Below are positions 35,135 to 43,838 of a stretch of DNA of 64,000 bases, piece by piece. The number at the start of each line of letters is the position of its first letter. The stretch's first letter is position 1. Made by a program: the position numbers and the translations under genes. This DNA is from Sulfitobacter mediterraneus (GTDB lineage Bacteria > Pseudomonadota > Alphaproteobacteria > Rhodobacterales > Rhodobacteraceae): assembly GCF_016801775.1 (NCBI RefSeq), contig NZ_CP069005.1, positions 1-64,000 of the forward strand. Direction: 5' to 3'. The notes under the pieces were generated by a model. The model worked only from the letters and a program-made list of their open reading frames with translations. It did not search any database and was not told the DNA's origin.

Positions 35135-37489
35135 TTAGTGATCTTGGGCGAGTGCTCCCCGAACCATCTGTGGACCAACCTGTTCACCGCCGGACGGCGG
35201 CGCCTTGGCCTCTTGGCTGTTAAGCAGGCGCAGGGCGTTGGCCACCACCAGCAATGACACTCCTACGTCGGCTGCAATAGCGCCCCACATCGATGCCACT
35301 CCGAACGCAGTAGCGACGACGAAAACGCCCTTGGTCGCCAAGGAAATACCGATGTTCTGATGGATAATCGACATTGTCCGGCGCGAATGACCGATCAGCC
35401 AAGGCACCTTACCGAGGTCGTCGGTCATCAGGGCAATATCCGCCGTCTCGATTGCCGCGTCCGAACCAACAGCACCCATCGCGATGGCGTAATGCGCGCG
35501 CGCCATGGCGGGGGCGTCGTTCACCCCGTCGCCGATCATGGCCACCATGTCATGCGTTTCGACCAGTTCTTCGATGGCAGTCACCTTGTCTTCGGGCAGA
35601 AGCTCGGCACGGACCTCGTCGATGCCGACCTCGGCTGCAACGGCGCGCGCTGTCCGCTCGTTGTCGCCCGTCAACATGACGATGGTCTTCACGCCCTGCG
35701 CGTGGAGCTGTGCCACGATGCCCTTGGCGTCGGGGCGGATACGGTCGCGCAATTCCAGGATGCCGGTCACGCCGGTGTCGTCGCCCACGGCAACAAGGGT
35801 GCTGCCAGCCCCTTCGATGCGGTCGCGCAAATCCTTCGGAATGGCGTCGCCGAAACCCTTCTCCTCGGCAAACCGGTCGGACCCTAGCCAGATCGACCGG
35901 CCGTCTGTGCGTCCTTCAAGTCCCCTACCGGGAACGGTTCGGGTATCTTCCGCGGCGGACACATTGATGCCGTCGGCTTCTGCCCGCGCGAGAATGGCAC
36001 GCGCCAAGGGATGCGAGGAACGTGCCTCCAGCCCAGCGGCGAGGGTCATCAGATCTTGCGCCGATGCTTTGCCCAGCGGATGCACCGCCGCCACCTCGGG
36101 CTCGCCCATGGTGATCGTGCCGGTCTTGTCCATGGCCAATGCAGTGGTCTTGCCCGGTGCCTCAACATATGCACCTCCCTTGATCAGCACTCCGGCCCGC
36201 GCTGAGGCGGTGAGTGCGGCGACGATGGAGACCGGTGTCGAGATGACCAGAGCACACGGGCAGGCGATCACCAGCAGCACGAGTGCATTGTAGAACCAAT
36301 AATCCCAGGCCCCACCGAAAATGAGCGGCGGCAGCAGGGCAATTGCAATGGCGAGAGCCATGACGATAGGCGTATAGATGCGGGCGAATTTCGCCACCCA
36401 CTGCTCCACCGGCGCGCGGCGGGCATGGGCGTCGCCGACCATGCGGATAATCTTGGCCAACACGGTGTCCGAGGCGGCCTTCGTGGCGCGCACCGTCAGT
36501 GTGCCTTCGCCGTTGATCGTACCGGCATAGACTTCGTCGCCCCGTTCCTTTGGAACCAGCGCACTCTCTCCGGTGATTGGCGCCTGATCGACGGCCCCTG
36601 CCCCATCGACAACCTCACCATCCAATGGGATGCGGTCTCCGCCGCGCACGACGAAACGTGCGTTGATAGCAACCGCGGAAGCCGGTACGTCCGCTTCCGA
36701 ACCGTCATCATAAAGAATTCTTGCCGTCGGCGGCGCCAGGTCCAGCAGAGCTGAAACCGCATTCCTCGCACGCCCGACGCTCCAGCTTTCGAGGAAAAGC
36801 GAGAGCGAGAAGAAGAACGCAACCGTCGCCGCCTCGAAAAATTCGCCGAGGCCAATTGCACCCGCGACTGCGACGACCATGAGCAGGTTCATGTCGGGCG
36901 ACAGCCGCCGTGCGGACGACCATGCCTTGGGCGCCACGAGCCAAACACCGAACAGGATCGCAACCGCGAATAACCCTGCCTCGACCAGTGGCATCGGCGC
37001 TTCGCCGTGCCCTGCGAAGAGGCCGAGTGCCCCCCCCATGCCGGTCTCGATGATGTGCCACAGAAATCCCGCGGCCCAGAAGCCGCCGCTGAGCGCCGTA
37101 AACAGCCGCTGGCGTGCAAGATGGGCCGCCTGGTCGACCGACGCGTTTTCGGCATCCCAAGGCTTGGCGGTCATGCCGGTGCTTGCGACCAGTTCTGCAA
37201 TTTCGCCGTCCGATACACTCTTGGCGCTGTCGAGAATAGTCATCCGTCCATTGATCACGTCGAACGCAAGATGTTCGGCCCCGCCGATCTTCGGGCCGAC
37301 CACCTTGTTCAGGATTGCTACCTCCTCGGCGCAATCGAGGCCGGACACCTGAAAACTGCGCCCGCCCGCTGGCGCGGGGGTCGCCGGAACGGTGTCGCCG
37401 CACGCTCCGGCGCTCCCGCAGCAGCTGCCGCCGCTTGTCTGGGCATCTTCGGCGTGATCGTGGTCGTGACGATGGGTGTCGGACGGCAT
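35135..37489 (-). CDS. Zn/Cd/Pb-exporting P1B-type ATPase (ZntA/CadA-like)
   Basis: A 784-residue heavy-metal ATPase. The N-terminus is His- and Cys-rich (HRHDHDHAED; SCCGSAGACG) with an HMA-like domain whose motif is DCAEE (Cys53 to Glu57) rather than CxxC; an acidic ligand there is associated with Pb/Zn/Cd. Membrane motif CPC is near residue 410, DKTGT near 452 and GDGVNDAPA near 650. It exports divalent soft metals from the cytoplasm. A MerR-type promoter lies directly upstream. Confidence 0.92.
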   Translation of the reverse strand: MPSDTHRHDHDHAEDAQTSGGSCCGSAGACGDTVPATPAPAGGRSFQVSGLDCAEEVAILNKVVGPKIGGAEHLAFDVINGRMTILDSAKSVSDGEIAELVASTGMTAKPWDAENASVDQAAHLARQRLFTALSGGFWAAGFLWHIIETGMGGALGLFAGHGEAPMPLVEAGLFAVAILFGVWLVAPKAWSSARRLSPDMNLLMVVAVAGAIGLGEFFEAATVAFFFSLSLFLESWSVGRARNAVSALLDLAPPTARILYDDGSEADVPASAVAINARFVVRGGDRIPLDGEVVDGAGAVDQAPITGESALVPKERGDEVYAGTINGEGTLTVRATKAASDTVLAKIIRMVGDAHARRAPVEQWVAKFARIYTPIVMALAIAIALLPPLIFGGAWDYWFYNALVLLVIACPCALVISTPVSIVAALTASARAGVLIKGGAYVEAPGKTTALAMDKTGTITMGEPEVAAVHPLGKASAQDLMTLAAGLEARSSHPLARAILARAEADGINVSAAEDTRTVPGRGLEGRTDGRSIWLGSDRFAEEKGFGDAIPKDLRDRIEGAGSTLVAVGDDTGVTGILELRDRIRPDAKGIVAQLHAQGVKTIVMLTGDNERTARAVAAEVGIDEVRAELLPEDKVTAIEELVETHDMVAMIGDGVNDAPAMARAHYAIAMGAVGSDAAIETADIALMTDDLGKVPWLIGHSRRTMSIIHQNIGISLATKGVFVVATAFGVASMWGAIAADVGVSLLVVANALRLLNSQEAKAPPSGGEQVGPQMVRGALAQDH

Positions 37490-37521
37490 GAACGGACCTC
37501 TGGATTCGGGTGCTTTACCAT

Positions 37522-37552
37522 GACATAGCCCCTACAGTAGCTAGAGCTTCAA
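37522..37552 (-). promoter_or_regulatory. CadR/ZntR-type promoter for the P1B-ATPase
   Basis: Minus strand: TTGAAG (37552-37547), 19 bp, TATGTC (37527-37522). The spacer begins CTCTAGCTACTGTAGGGG, an imperfect dyad. It points at the ATPase start 33 bp away and probably also drives the TRAP genes. Confidence 0.8.
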
Positions 37553-37671
37553 GAGCAAAATACGGTGGTATTTCAGTTTGATTTATTGCTAGAGGATGCG
37601 GTGACCGGCTCCATCACGCCTTGAGGCATGAACAGCCGCTGCAAAGAAAAACAGACATGAAAGGAAGCTTG

Positions 37672-37956
37672 ATGCGGGTTTTGATGCTGAAGCAAAAAAT
37701 GATGGTCGCAGTGGCGCTGTCGCTTACGGCCGGGTGCGCAGTCCAGCCGACTGGGCCGGGCGACGCGGCAGACCAGCCGGGCAACGTTCCCGAAGCCGTG
37801 ATCGCGATGGCTGCCCCGGATCAGGATGTTGCAACCGCGCGCTTGGTGCCGGAAGACGGGTGCTACTGGTACGAACACAGCGGCCCCGTTGAAACGACCT
37901 TGCTGCCGCTGCGCACGGCGAACGGCAATCGTATCTGCACCCCTCGCGAAACTTAG
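37672..37956 (+). CDS. Small lipoprotein of unknown function
   Basis: A 94-residue predicted lipoprotein: basic N-terminus, hydrophobic core and lipobox LTAGC, then a polar mature part with CYWYEHSGPVETTLLPL and a final Cys. The start at 37672 has AAAGGAAGC upstream. A half-dyad CTAGAGGATG lies about 75 bp upstream (near 37590) but lacks a clear -35/-10 pair. I do not recognise a family. It converges on the L,D-transpeptidase gene. Confidence 0.6.
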   Translation: MRVLMLKQKMMVAVALSLTAGCAVQPTGPGDAADQPGNVPEAVIAMAAPDQDVATARLVPEDGCYWYEHSGPVETTLLPLRTANGNRICTPRET

Positions 37957-37981
37957 CTACGTTTGCCGACCGCTGCTTGGC

Positions 37982-38647
37982 TTAGCTGCGGGCAGTGACG
38001 CTGTCCTCTGCCGAGTAAAGATAGGCCGTAGAGCCGGTTTCGACGTTCGGGTAAAGGTCATTGATATGGGCCATAACCATCCGTACGCAGCCCGAACTTG
38101 CGCGGCCACCGATACTCCGTGGGCTCGGAGTGCCATGGATGCGCAGAAGGGTATCGCGATCCCCGACGTAGAGATACAGCGCCCTTGATCCAAGCGCGTT
38201 TTCCGGTCCGGGTTCCATGCCATCGGCAATGTCAGCATAAAGTTCGGGGTCGCGATTGATCATGCTCTGTGTCGGTTGCCAGTGCGGCCACCTGACCTTG
38301 CGCTTGATGATATAGACACCCGGCTCGTAGAGGTTCCCCCGCGCGATGGCCACGCCGTAGCGCATCGCGGTTCCACCCTCTTCAATGTGGTAGAGATATC
38401 GCGCGACCGCATCGACATGAATATCTCCCGGCACGAGCCCGGCCTTCGCGACGACACGTTGCGGCAGGAACCGCGGGTGCAATCCCCATGGGTTGGAAGT
38501 CTCGGCAACATAATCCTGAGGCGTCACCTGTGCGTCCCATTCAGCCTTCTGAGCCTCGGTGGGCCAAGTGTCGGCAAAAGCCATACCGGGACCGGTCACC
38601 GAAAAAAGCGCCGTTGTTGTCTGAATGAAGTGTCGTCTTGTCAGCAT
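37982..38647 (-). CDS. L,D-transpeptidase (YkuD), exported
   Basis: A 221-residue exported enzyme. A twin-Arg-like leader (MLTRRHFIQTTTALFSV) precedes the YkuD domain with His171 (RIHGTPSPRS) and Cys187 (ASSGCVRM). It should crosslink peptidoglycan by the 3-3 route, or remodel it. The start at 38647 has AAAGGG seven bases upstream. It has its own MerR-type promoter at 38709, so expression is probably metal-induced. Confidence 0.87.
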   Translation of the reverse strand: MLTRRHFIQTTTALFSVTGPGMAFADTWPTEAQKAEWDAQVTPQDYVAETSNPWGLHPRFLPQRVVAKAGLVPGDIHVDAVARYLYHIEEGGTAMRYGVAIARGNLYEPGVYIIKRKVRWPHWQPTQSMINRDPELYADIADGMEPGPENALGSRALYLYVGDRDTLLRIHGTPSPRSIGGRASSGCVRMVMAHINDLYPNVETGSTAYLYSAEDSVTARS

Positions 38648-38708
38648 TTTGTACCCTTTCGGTTCCCGCCGGCGATTGATGGCAAGAACGGTATGTGTTC
38701 TCATTGAA

Positions 38709-38739
38709 TAGATAGGACTTCTAGTGGCTAGAGGTTCAA
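38709..38739 (-). promoter_or_regulatory. CadR/PbrR-type promoter for the L,D-transpeptidase
   Basis: Minus strand: TTGAAC (38739-38734), 19 bp, TATCTA (38714-38709). The spacer starts with the dyad CTCTAGCCACTAGAAG, close to the box at 25140. It predicts transcription into 38647-37982. Confidence 0.8.
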
Positions 38740-39134
38740 GGGCAAATTTTCGTGAGCAAACATGCGATCCTGGCAGTTTCCAGTTTGCTTGGGAGGAGAA
38801 AACTGCTCGCACGATACGTGGTCCGAAGTTGCGCAGCGACACTTCGTGAAATCGCAGATTGTCTGGAAATTTAGGCACAGCGGCTTCGATATCGCGACCA
38901 TGAGATCGGGAGCGTCACGGCACACGGAACTTACGCCACTCGCAAATGCTACGATGCCATCTCTGGCTCCGGCTCTCATTCCGTTATTTCGCCCCGTAAG
39001 AACGCAAAGCTTGGATCGAGATCATAGCTGTAGCGGCGGCTCGTAATTAGGCCATACGGGCATCGCAGTATCTGGGCTGTGCGCTCTGGCGGCAATGGAG
39101 CGGATATCCCCGCCGAAGCCGCGCCGAGACGAAG

Positions 39135-39272
39135 ATGCAATGTGTGAAACTGCTTGGCCAGCCGCTCATCGCGTCGGACTTTGGCCGCCATGGTGCGAAG
39201 CTTCAGTTCCGCTTAGCAGTCGTCAACAGCTACACCGCCCTTGGCATCCCCGTCACAGAAGCTTTGGAATAA
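39135..39272 (+). pseudogene. Possible transposase C-terminal remnant
   Basis: A 45-codon frame ends in KLLGQPLIASDFGRHGAKLQ followed by an LAVVNSYTALGIPVTEALE tail, which reminds me of C-termini of some insertion-sequence transposases. The rest of the gene is absent. It is weak evidence, given only because the 747-base stretch 38648-39394 otherwise holds nothing but the promoter above. Confidence 0.25.
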
Positions 39273-39394
39273 GTCCGTCCGGAGAATGGTTAACACCGCC
39301 TATCAGCCTGTTTGTAGAACATTGCCTCGAGGACCCCTCGATTGGTAAGTTAAAGTCTAAGGTCAACCCGCTTACTTCAACGGCAACCACCCGA

Positions 39395-39847
39395 CTATGA
39401 CCGCTGGGAAAACGCCGCGAACAGCGCAAGCGTCCGTTCGCTGACATGGTGCTCGATGCCTTCGGCATCGCGTTCAGCCGTCTCGGGGTCGAGCCCGAGG
39501 CTCAGGAGAAACCGCAAGACGATCTCGTGGCGGTGCCTGCATTCCTTGGCGAGCGCCCGGCCTTCCTCGGTCAGAAATACCGAGCGATACTTCGCACGGG
39601 TGATCAAGCCGTCCCGCGCCAGACGGCCAAGCGTCTTGGCGACTGTTGGCGCGGTCACGCCCATGCGTGTCGCAATATCGACCGGCCGGGCCTCGCCGTT
39701 CTCGTGGATGAGTTCGGCGATCAGTTCGACATAATCTTCCGCCACTTCGCTGCGCCGCGCTTCGCGCACACCGATGAAGGCCTCGGCGCGGGATTCGACC
39801 GCACGTGCCTCTGCCTCGTTTGAGTCAAGGTTCTCATCATCCGTCAT
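39395..39847 (-). CDS. mntR: MntR-like (DtxR-family) manganese regulator
   Basis: A 150-residue DtxR-family repressor: N-terminal winged helix ([34 protein letters not shown]) and metal-site residues in [13 protein letters not shown] and [11 protein letters not shown]. MntR binds Mn(II) and represses or activates transport genes. The start at 39847 (GAGGGTGACGGC upstream) is favoured over a much longer frame. It is divergent from the oxidase-ZIP pair, which it probably controls. Confidence 0.83.
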   Translation of the reverse strand: MTDDENLDSNEAEARAVESRAEAFIGVREARRSEVAEDYVELIAELIHENGEARPVDIATRMGVTAPTVAKTLGRLARDGLITRAKYRSVFLTEEGRALAKECRHRHEIVLRFLLSLGLDPETAERDAEGIEHHVSERTLALFAAFSQRS

Positions 39848-39899
39848 GCCGTCACCCTCGCACGATCGGGATTGACTCGTAAAGCCTAAGCGATGATTA

Positions 39900-39913
39900 T
39901 TAGCCGAAGCTAA
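39900..39913. promoter_or_regulatory. Candidate MntR operator
   Basis: A perfect 5-base inverted repeat, TTAGC-CGAA-GCTAA, lies in the divergent gap between mntR and the oxidase. A related half, AAGCCTAAGC, sits just before it (39882-39891). A position between regulator and target supports an operator role. Confidence 0.55.
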
Positions 39914-39963
39914 CTTTTTGCGCCGGGACTTTGGCCTGCGTGTCATCTGAGGGGACATCGTCC

Positions 39964-41172
39964 ATGCCTGTCGATACCAGCAAGCGAGGGCGCGATGTGT
40001 CGTCCGCCGTGGAGACATCTCGGCCCACAGCGCCACCTGCGATGGTCACGGAGCCAGTATCGGCGTCGCGACGCGCGTTGTTGGTCAGCGGTCTGGTGGC
40101 TGCCGGCGGAGCGGCCGTGGCCGCGAGCCGCGCGCAATCCCAGGCAACGCCCGACCCGATGGCGGGGCATGCGATGTCCGGCGGGGCGGTCGATCCGTAT
40201 TCGGCCCATGACAGTGGCATGGCGCATGGCAACATGACGATGGTCGGCCAGGTCGACCACGCCCGGAACGGGTTCGACCCGACGGCCATGCTGACCGACT
40301 GGGAGACCGGTCGCACCGAAGTCCTGCCGGATGGGCGCACGTTGCGAACGTTCGAGGTGGACGCCATCGACGCGGAGATCGAGATCGCTCCCGGCGTATT
40401 CTTTCCCGCCTGGACGTTCAACGGTCGCGTGCCAGGCCCCGCCCTGCGAGCGAAAGAGGGCGACCGGCTGAGGATCGTCTTTCGCAACCTCGGGTCACAC
40501 CCGCATTCCATGCATTTTCACGGCATTCACTCGGCGCGGATGGACGGCGTTCAAGGCGCCGGGCTGATCGATCCGGGCGAGGAGTTCGTTTACGAATTCG
40601 ATGCCAAGCCCTTCGGCTGCCACCTCTACCATTGCCATGCCCTGCCACTGAAACGGCACATGCACAAGGGCATGTACGGCCTTTTCGTGGTCGATCCGGA
40701 TCCGGCGCGCCACCCCGAATTTGCGGCCGTTGCGGCGTCGCGTGTGCTGGGCAGCCCGGAAAACGCCGAATGGCAGGAACTGGCGATGGTGATGAACGGC
40801 TTTGACACCAATTTCGATGGTGAGAACGAGGTCTATGCCGTAAACACGGTCGGCCAAGCTTACATGAACGCGCCGATCCGGATCGACAAGTCGCGCCCGG
40901 TGCGCATCTACCTCATGAACGCGACCGAGTTCGATCCGATCAACTCGTTCCACCTGCATGGGAATTTCTTCGACTATTACGACACCGGCACCCAGCTCAC
41001 GCCGACCCTACGCACGGTCGATGTGATCATGCAGTGTCAGGCGCAGCGCGGCATCCTCGAGTTCAGCTTCGCCGATCACGAGGACGGGATGTATATGTTC
41101 CATGCGCACCAGGCCGAGTTCACCGAACTTGGCTGGATGGGATTTTTCGACGTGCGAGAGGCCGGAGCATGA
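39964..41172 (+). CDS. Multicopper oxidase (two-domain/laccase-type), Tat-exported
   Basis: A 402-residue multicopper oxidase. A long N-terminal region with [18 protein letters not shown] suggests Tat export. Ligand blocks are [38 protein letters not shown] and the C-terminal [18 protein letters not shown]. The layout resembles two-domain/nitrite-reductase-like oxidases more than CueO. With MntR and ZIP partners it may act on Mn(II) or Fe(II); that is inference. Its stop overlaps the next start (ATGA). Confidence 0.85.
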   Translation: MPVDTSKRGRDVSSAVETSRPTAPPAMVTEPVSASRRALLVSGLVAAGGAAVAASRAQSQATPDPMAGHAMSGGAVDPYSAHDSGMAHGNMTMVGQVDHARNGFDPTAMLTDWETGRTEVLPDGRTLRTFEVDAIDAEIEIAPGVFFPAWTFNGRVPGPALRAKEGDRLRIVFRNLGSHPHSMHFHGIHSARMDGVQGAGLIDPGEEFVYEFDAKPFGCHLYHCHALPLKRHMHKGMYGLFVVDPDPARHPEFAAVAASRVLGSPENAEWQELAMVMNGFDTNFDGENEVYAVNTVGQAYMNAPIRIDKSRPVRIYLMNATEFDPINSFHLHGNFFDYYDTGTQLTPTLRTVDVIMQCQAQRGILEFSFADHEDGMYMFHAHQAEFTELGWMGFFDVREAGA

Positions 41173-42350
41173 CCGATCATATCCAACGCAGCCGCCCGCC
41201 AATGACCCGCCTGCTTCTCGTCCTCGTGCCGCTGGCCGTCATGCTGGGCGCCTTTGTCTGGATCGCCTCGCTCGATCCCTTGCGCGGCTTCAACAATGGC
41301 GCCCCCCCGGTCGAGGCGCTGACCGTCGAACGGACGATCCTCGATGGGTCGGGGATATCGCTCAGGGTGCGCGCCGGCGGATCGGAAGCGATGGTGGTCG
41401 CGCAGGTTGCCGTGGATGATGCATACTGGACCTTCACGCAGGAACCGGCGGGGCCGATTGCCCGCGGCGATGCGGTCTGGCTGCGCATTCCCTATCCGTG
41501 GGTCCTTGGCGAGGCCCATCATGTCAATCTGCTGACGAACACAGGCGCGACCTTTGGGCACGAGATCGCGGTTGCAGTTTCGACGCCAAGTCCCACCTGG
41601 GGGCAACTTCGGCTCCAGGCGGTGATCGGGGCGATCGTCGGCCTTTTGCCGGTAGCGCTTGGCCTGATGTTCTATCCGGCCATGAAGGGCGTCGGGCAAA
41701 GGGGGATGAACTTTCTGCTGGCGCTGACGGTCGGGTTGCTGGCCTTCCTGCTGATCGACACCATATCCGAGGCACTGGAGCTATCGGCAGAAGCGGCCGC
41801 GATATTCCAAGGTTCTGCCATGGTCTGGCTGGCGGCGCTTACAAGCTTTCTTCTATTGATGGCTATCGGGCGCTGGCGCGGCAATCCGGAAGGCATCGCG
41901 CTTGCGTTCTACATTGCCCTCGGGATCGGGCTTCACAACTTGGGCGAAGGGCTGGCAATCGGCGGCGCATTCGCCGCCGGGTCGGCGGGGCTTGGAACTT
42001 TCCTCGTCCTAGGCTTTGCCTTGCACAATGTCACCGAGGGCATCGGCATCGCCGCCCCGATGCTTCGTGCCCGGCCAACGCTTTGGACGTTTGCCGCCCT
42101 GACCCTGCTCGCCGGTGGCCCGGCCATCCTCGGAATGTGGGCGGGCAGCCTTGCCTATGCGCCGCAATGGTCGGCACTGGCACTCGCCGTCGGAGCGGGT
42201 GCGATCCTGCAAGTCATGGTCGAGGTCAGCGCCTACCTTGTACGTCAAAACGCCGACAGGCAGGCGGCGCTGATGTCACCAGCCGTACTGGTCGGGTTTC
42301 TGGGCGGCATCGCCTTCATGTACGCGACGGCGGCATTGATCAAGATCTGA
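41169..42350 (+). CDS. ZIP-like metal transporter with periplasmic N-terminal domain
   Basis: A 393-residue membrane protein. An N-terminal anchor (about 12-33) leads to a periplasmic domain of about 110 residues, with a His pair at GEAHHVNLL, before eight ZIP-type helices with LHNLGEGLAIGG and LHNVTEGIGIAAP, the metal-binding HNxxEG signatures. The extra N-terminal domain is not in standard ZupT. It is coupled to the oxidase, which suggests the oxidase acts on or prepares the transported metal. Confidence 0.83.
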   Translation: MTDHIQRSRPPMTRLLLVLVPLAVMLGAFVWIASLDPLRGFNNGAPPVEALTVERTILDGSGISLRVRAGGSEAMVVAQVAVDDAYWTFTQEPAGPIARGDAVWLRIPYPWVLGEAHHVNLLTNTGATFGHEIAVAVSTPSPTWGQLRLQAVIGAIVGLLPVALGLMFYPAMKGVGQRGMNFLLALTVGLLAFLLIDTISEALELSAEAAAIFQGSAMVWLAALTSFLLLMAIGRWRGNPEGIALAFYIALGIGLHNLGEGLAIGGAFAAGSAGLGTFLVLGFALHNVTEGIGIAAPMLRARPTLWTFAALTLLAGGPAILGMWAGSLAYAPQWSALALAVGAGAILQVMVEVSAYLVRQNADRQAALMSPAVLVGFLGGIAFMYATAALIKI

Positions 42351-42493
42351 GCGGTGATCGGCTGTTTCGGCTTCATGGGGCGGTCGCCCAACTCTATAAA
42401 CTGACCCCGTCTGTCCACGGGGAGATCGCAATTTTCGTGCCCCAGTTTGTGCGCCCAAGAGACTTATTCTTTCGTGATTTCGAAATGAAGAAT

Positions 42494-42524
42494 TTGAGGC
42501 TAGAGCGACTAGAGGATCCCACAG
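42494..42524 (+). promoter_or_regulatory. Orphan MerR-type operator without a downstream gene
   Basis: TTGAGG (42494-42499), then CTAGAGCGACTAGAGG in a 19-bp spacer, but the -10 position reads CCACAG. The dyad is as good as the active boxes, yet no plus-strand gene follows; the next genes are on the minus strand. It is the only recognisable element in the gap 42351-42677. Confidence 0.5.
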
Positions 42525-42677
42525 ATAGGTGAAAACACTGCAAATCCATCTGACTACTATTGCTGAGCCGCGCGTCGAAATCGACTGTCTCGTATTTTCG
42601 TTCTGTCACGATTCAGCGCCTCCGTTGAACTATCAACAGATGTTACGCACCAAAACTAGTGCTTCTTTAGAGGTGAT

Positions 42678-43670
42678 TCATGGCATCGCCCGCCACATGC
42701 GGAAACGCCCCTTTCCGGTCACCTCGCGGATCAGGTCGCGCGTTTCCATCCAAGCAAGGTTGCGCTGGACGGCGGCGCGGCTGGCACCGGTCAGGGTCTC
42801 GGCCATTGGAGCGGAGACGACGGGCCATTCTGTCAGCACCGCGCGCAATGCTGGTGGTGTCTTGCCAGAGAGCGGTGCCATCATGTTGTCCGCCCGCGCT
42901 GACCATGCCTGGATATCGTCGAGGTGCCGCATCGCGGTCAGGCATGCTGTTTCCATTCCCTCGAGCCAACGCTCCAAGCGCTCAGCAGGTGGGCCGCTGG
43001 CGCGCAGCCCCCCAGCCCCGCGCATAGCCAGAGGCGCAAAGATAGCACCCCCATTCAAATTCGGGCCTTCGCTCGCGGCAATGCGTGCGGCGGTAACCGC
43101 CGCTTCCATCCGGTCGCCCTGTTGCCCGAGGCCCGCAAGGTTCCAGAGGTGAAACCCCATGCAGGCGCGTGTGATCGAATGCAGGTCGGCGGCTTGCGCC
43201 ATCAGGTCAAGCCAACCGACCGCGCGATCCGCAAAGGGCTCGGCTTCATTAGCCATGTTTTCAGGGTCACGGCGATCGAGGAAAGCGGATAGGTCCACTT
43301 CTGGACCGGGACCGCCTGTAAGACGGCGCACCGCCCATCCGATACGCGCGAGCGCTGCGGTGTCGTCCTGCACCCCGGACAAGCGCATGGATATCCAAAG
43401 CGCCAGCCGATCCGGGCCAATTCGGTCACCCACAAACCAGCTGAGGTCTGCCGCCTCCATCAGCGCGAGCCTGTGCCGCCAGCCCTTTGGGCCACGGTGC
43501 AGACGGTCATCCAGCGCGCCAATCCGGCCAGCCACACGGGCGAGATGGGCGGCATTGCCTGCCTCTGCCTTCCGCCAATCGTCGAGGACTGCGGTTTCAG
43601 GCAGCTGTGCCCTCGATCCGGGCGGCAGATAATCCGGCTCCACTTCCATCGGACCGGGCAGGAACCACAG
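42678..43670 (-). pseudogene. DUF1612/RHE_PE00001-family protein, C-terminal part split by transposon
   Basis: 331 codons of a gene read from the transposon edge: LWFLPGPMEVEPDYLPPG and then 313 more residues ending in a helix-turn-helix-like region (MAETLTGASRAAVQRNLAWM). It resembles the RHE_PE00001/DUF1612 proteins of rhizobial and roseobacter plasmids. The first 30 codons lie on the other side of the transposon at 50313-50222, and removing the element with one 5-bp duplication rejoins them in frame (about 359 residues). A methionine at 43649 could still start a shortened protein. Confidence 0.8.
43666..43670. repeat. Target-site duplication, left copy (CACAG)
   Basis: CACAG directly precedes the TGTCG left end. 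The identical CACAG at 50222-50226 follows the CGACA right end. Five bp is the duplication length of Tn5053/Tn402-type elements. Confidence 0.9.
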
Positions 43671-43694
43671 TGTCGCATTTTCTTCACCATTTCA
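43671..43694 (+). repeat. Transposon left terminal inverted repeat
   Basis: Starts TGTCGCATTTTCTTCACC. It matches the right end in 18 of 24 positions. The following bases to about 43760 contain the related phrases TTTCAGCACATGATT and CATCATTTTTCAGC, perhaps further transposase-binding repeats. Confidence 0.85.
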
Positions 43695-43838
43695 GCACAT
43701 GATTATTACGTGATTTTTAGAAGATACCGCGATATCGCACATCATTTTTCAGCTAAGGGCTTCAATTTTGGTTCTGTATTTCAGCAAGTGGCTGCCCTGT
43801 TGGCGCACGGCCCAGCCGGTCTCGAAAGTTTCATATCG

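Noticed and set aside
37579..37603. CTAGAGGATG half-dyad upstream of the small lipoprotein as a MerR promoter
   Set aside because: Only one arm is present and -35/-10 spacing does not fit.
38976..39191. Minus-strand 71-codon frame between the L,D-transpeptidase and mntR
   Set aside because: No start signal, no family resemblance, and it overlaps the possible transposase remnant on the other strand.
42529..43152. Plus-strand frame of about 200 codons opposite the split DUF1612-type gene
   Set aside because: The minus strand rejoins across the transposon in frame, which shows it to be the coding strand.
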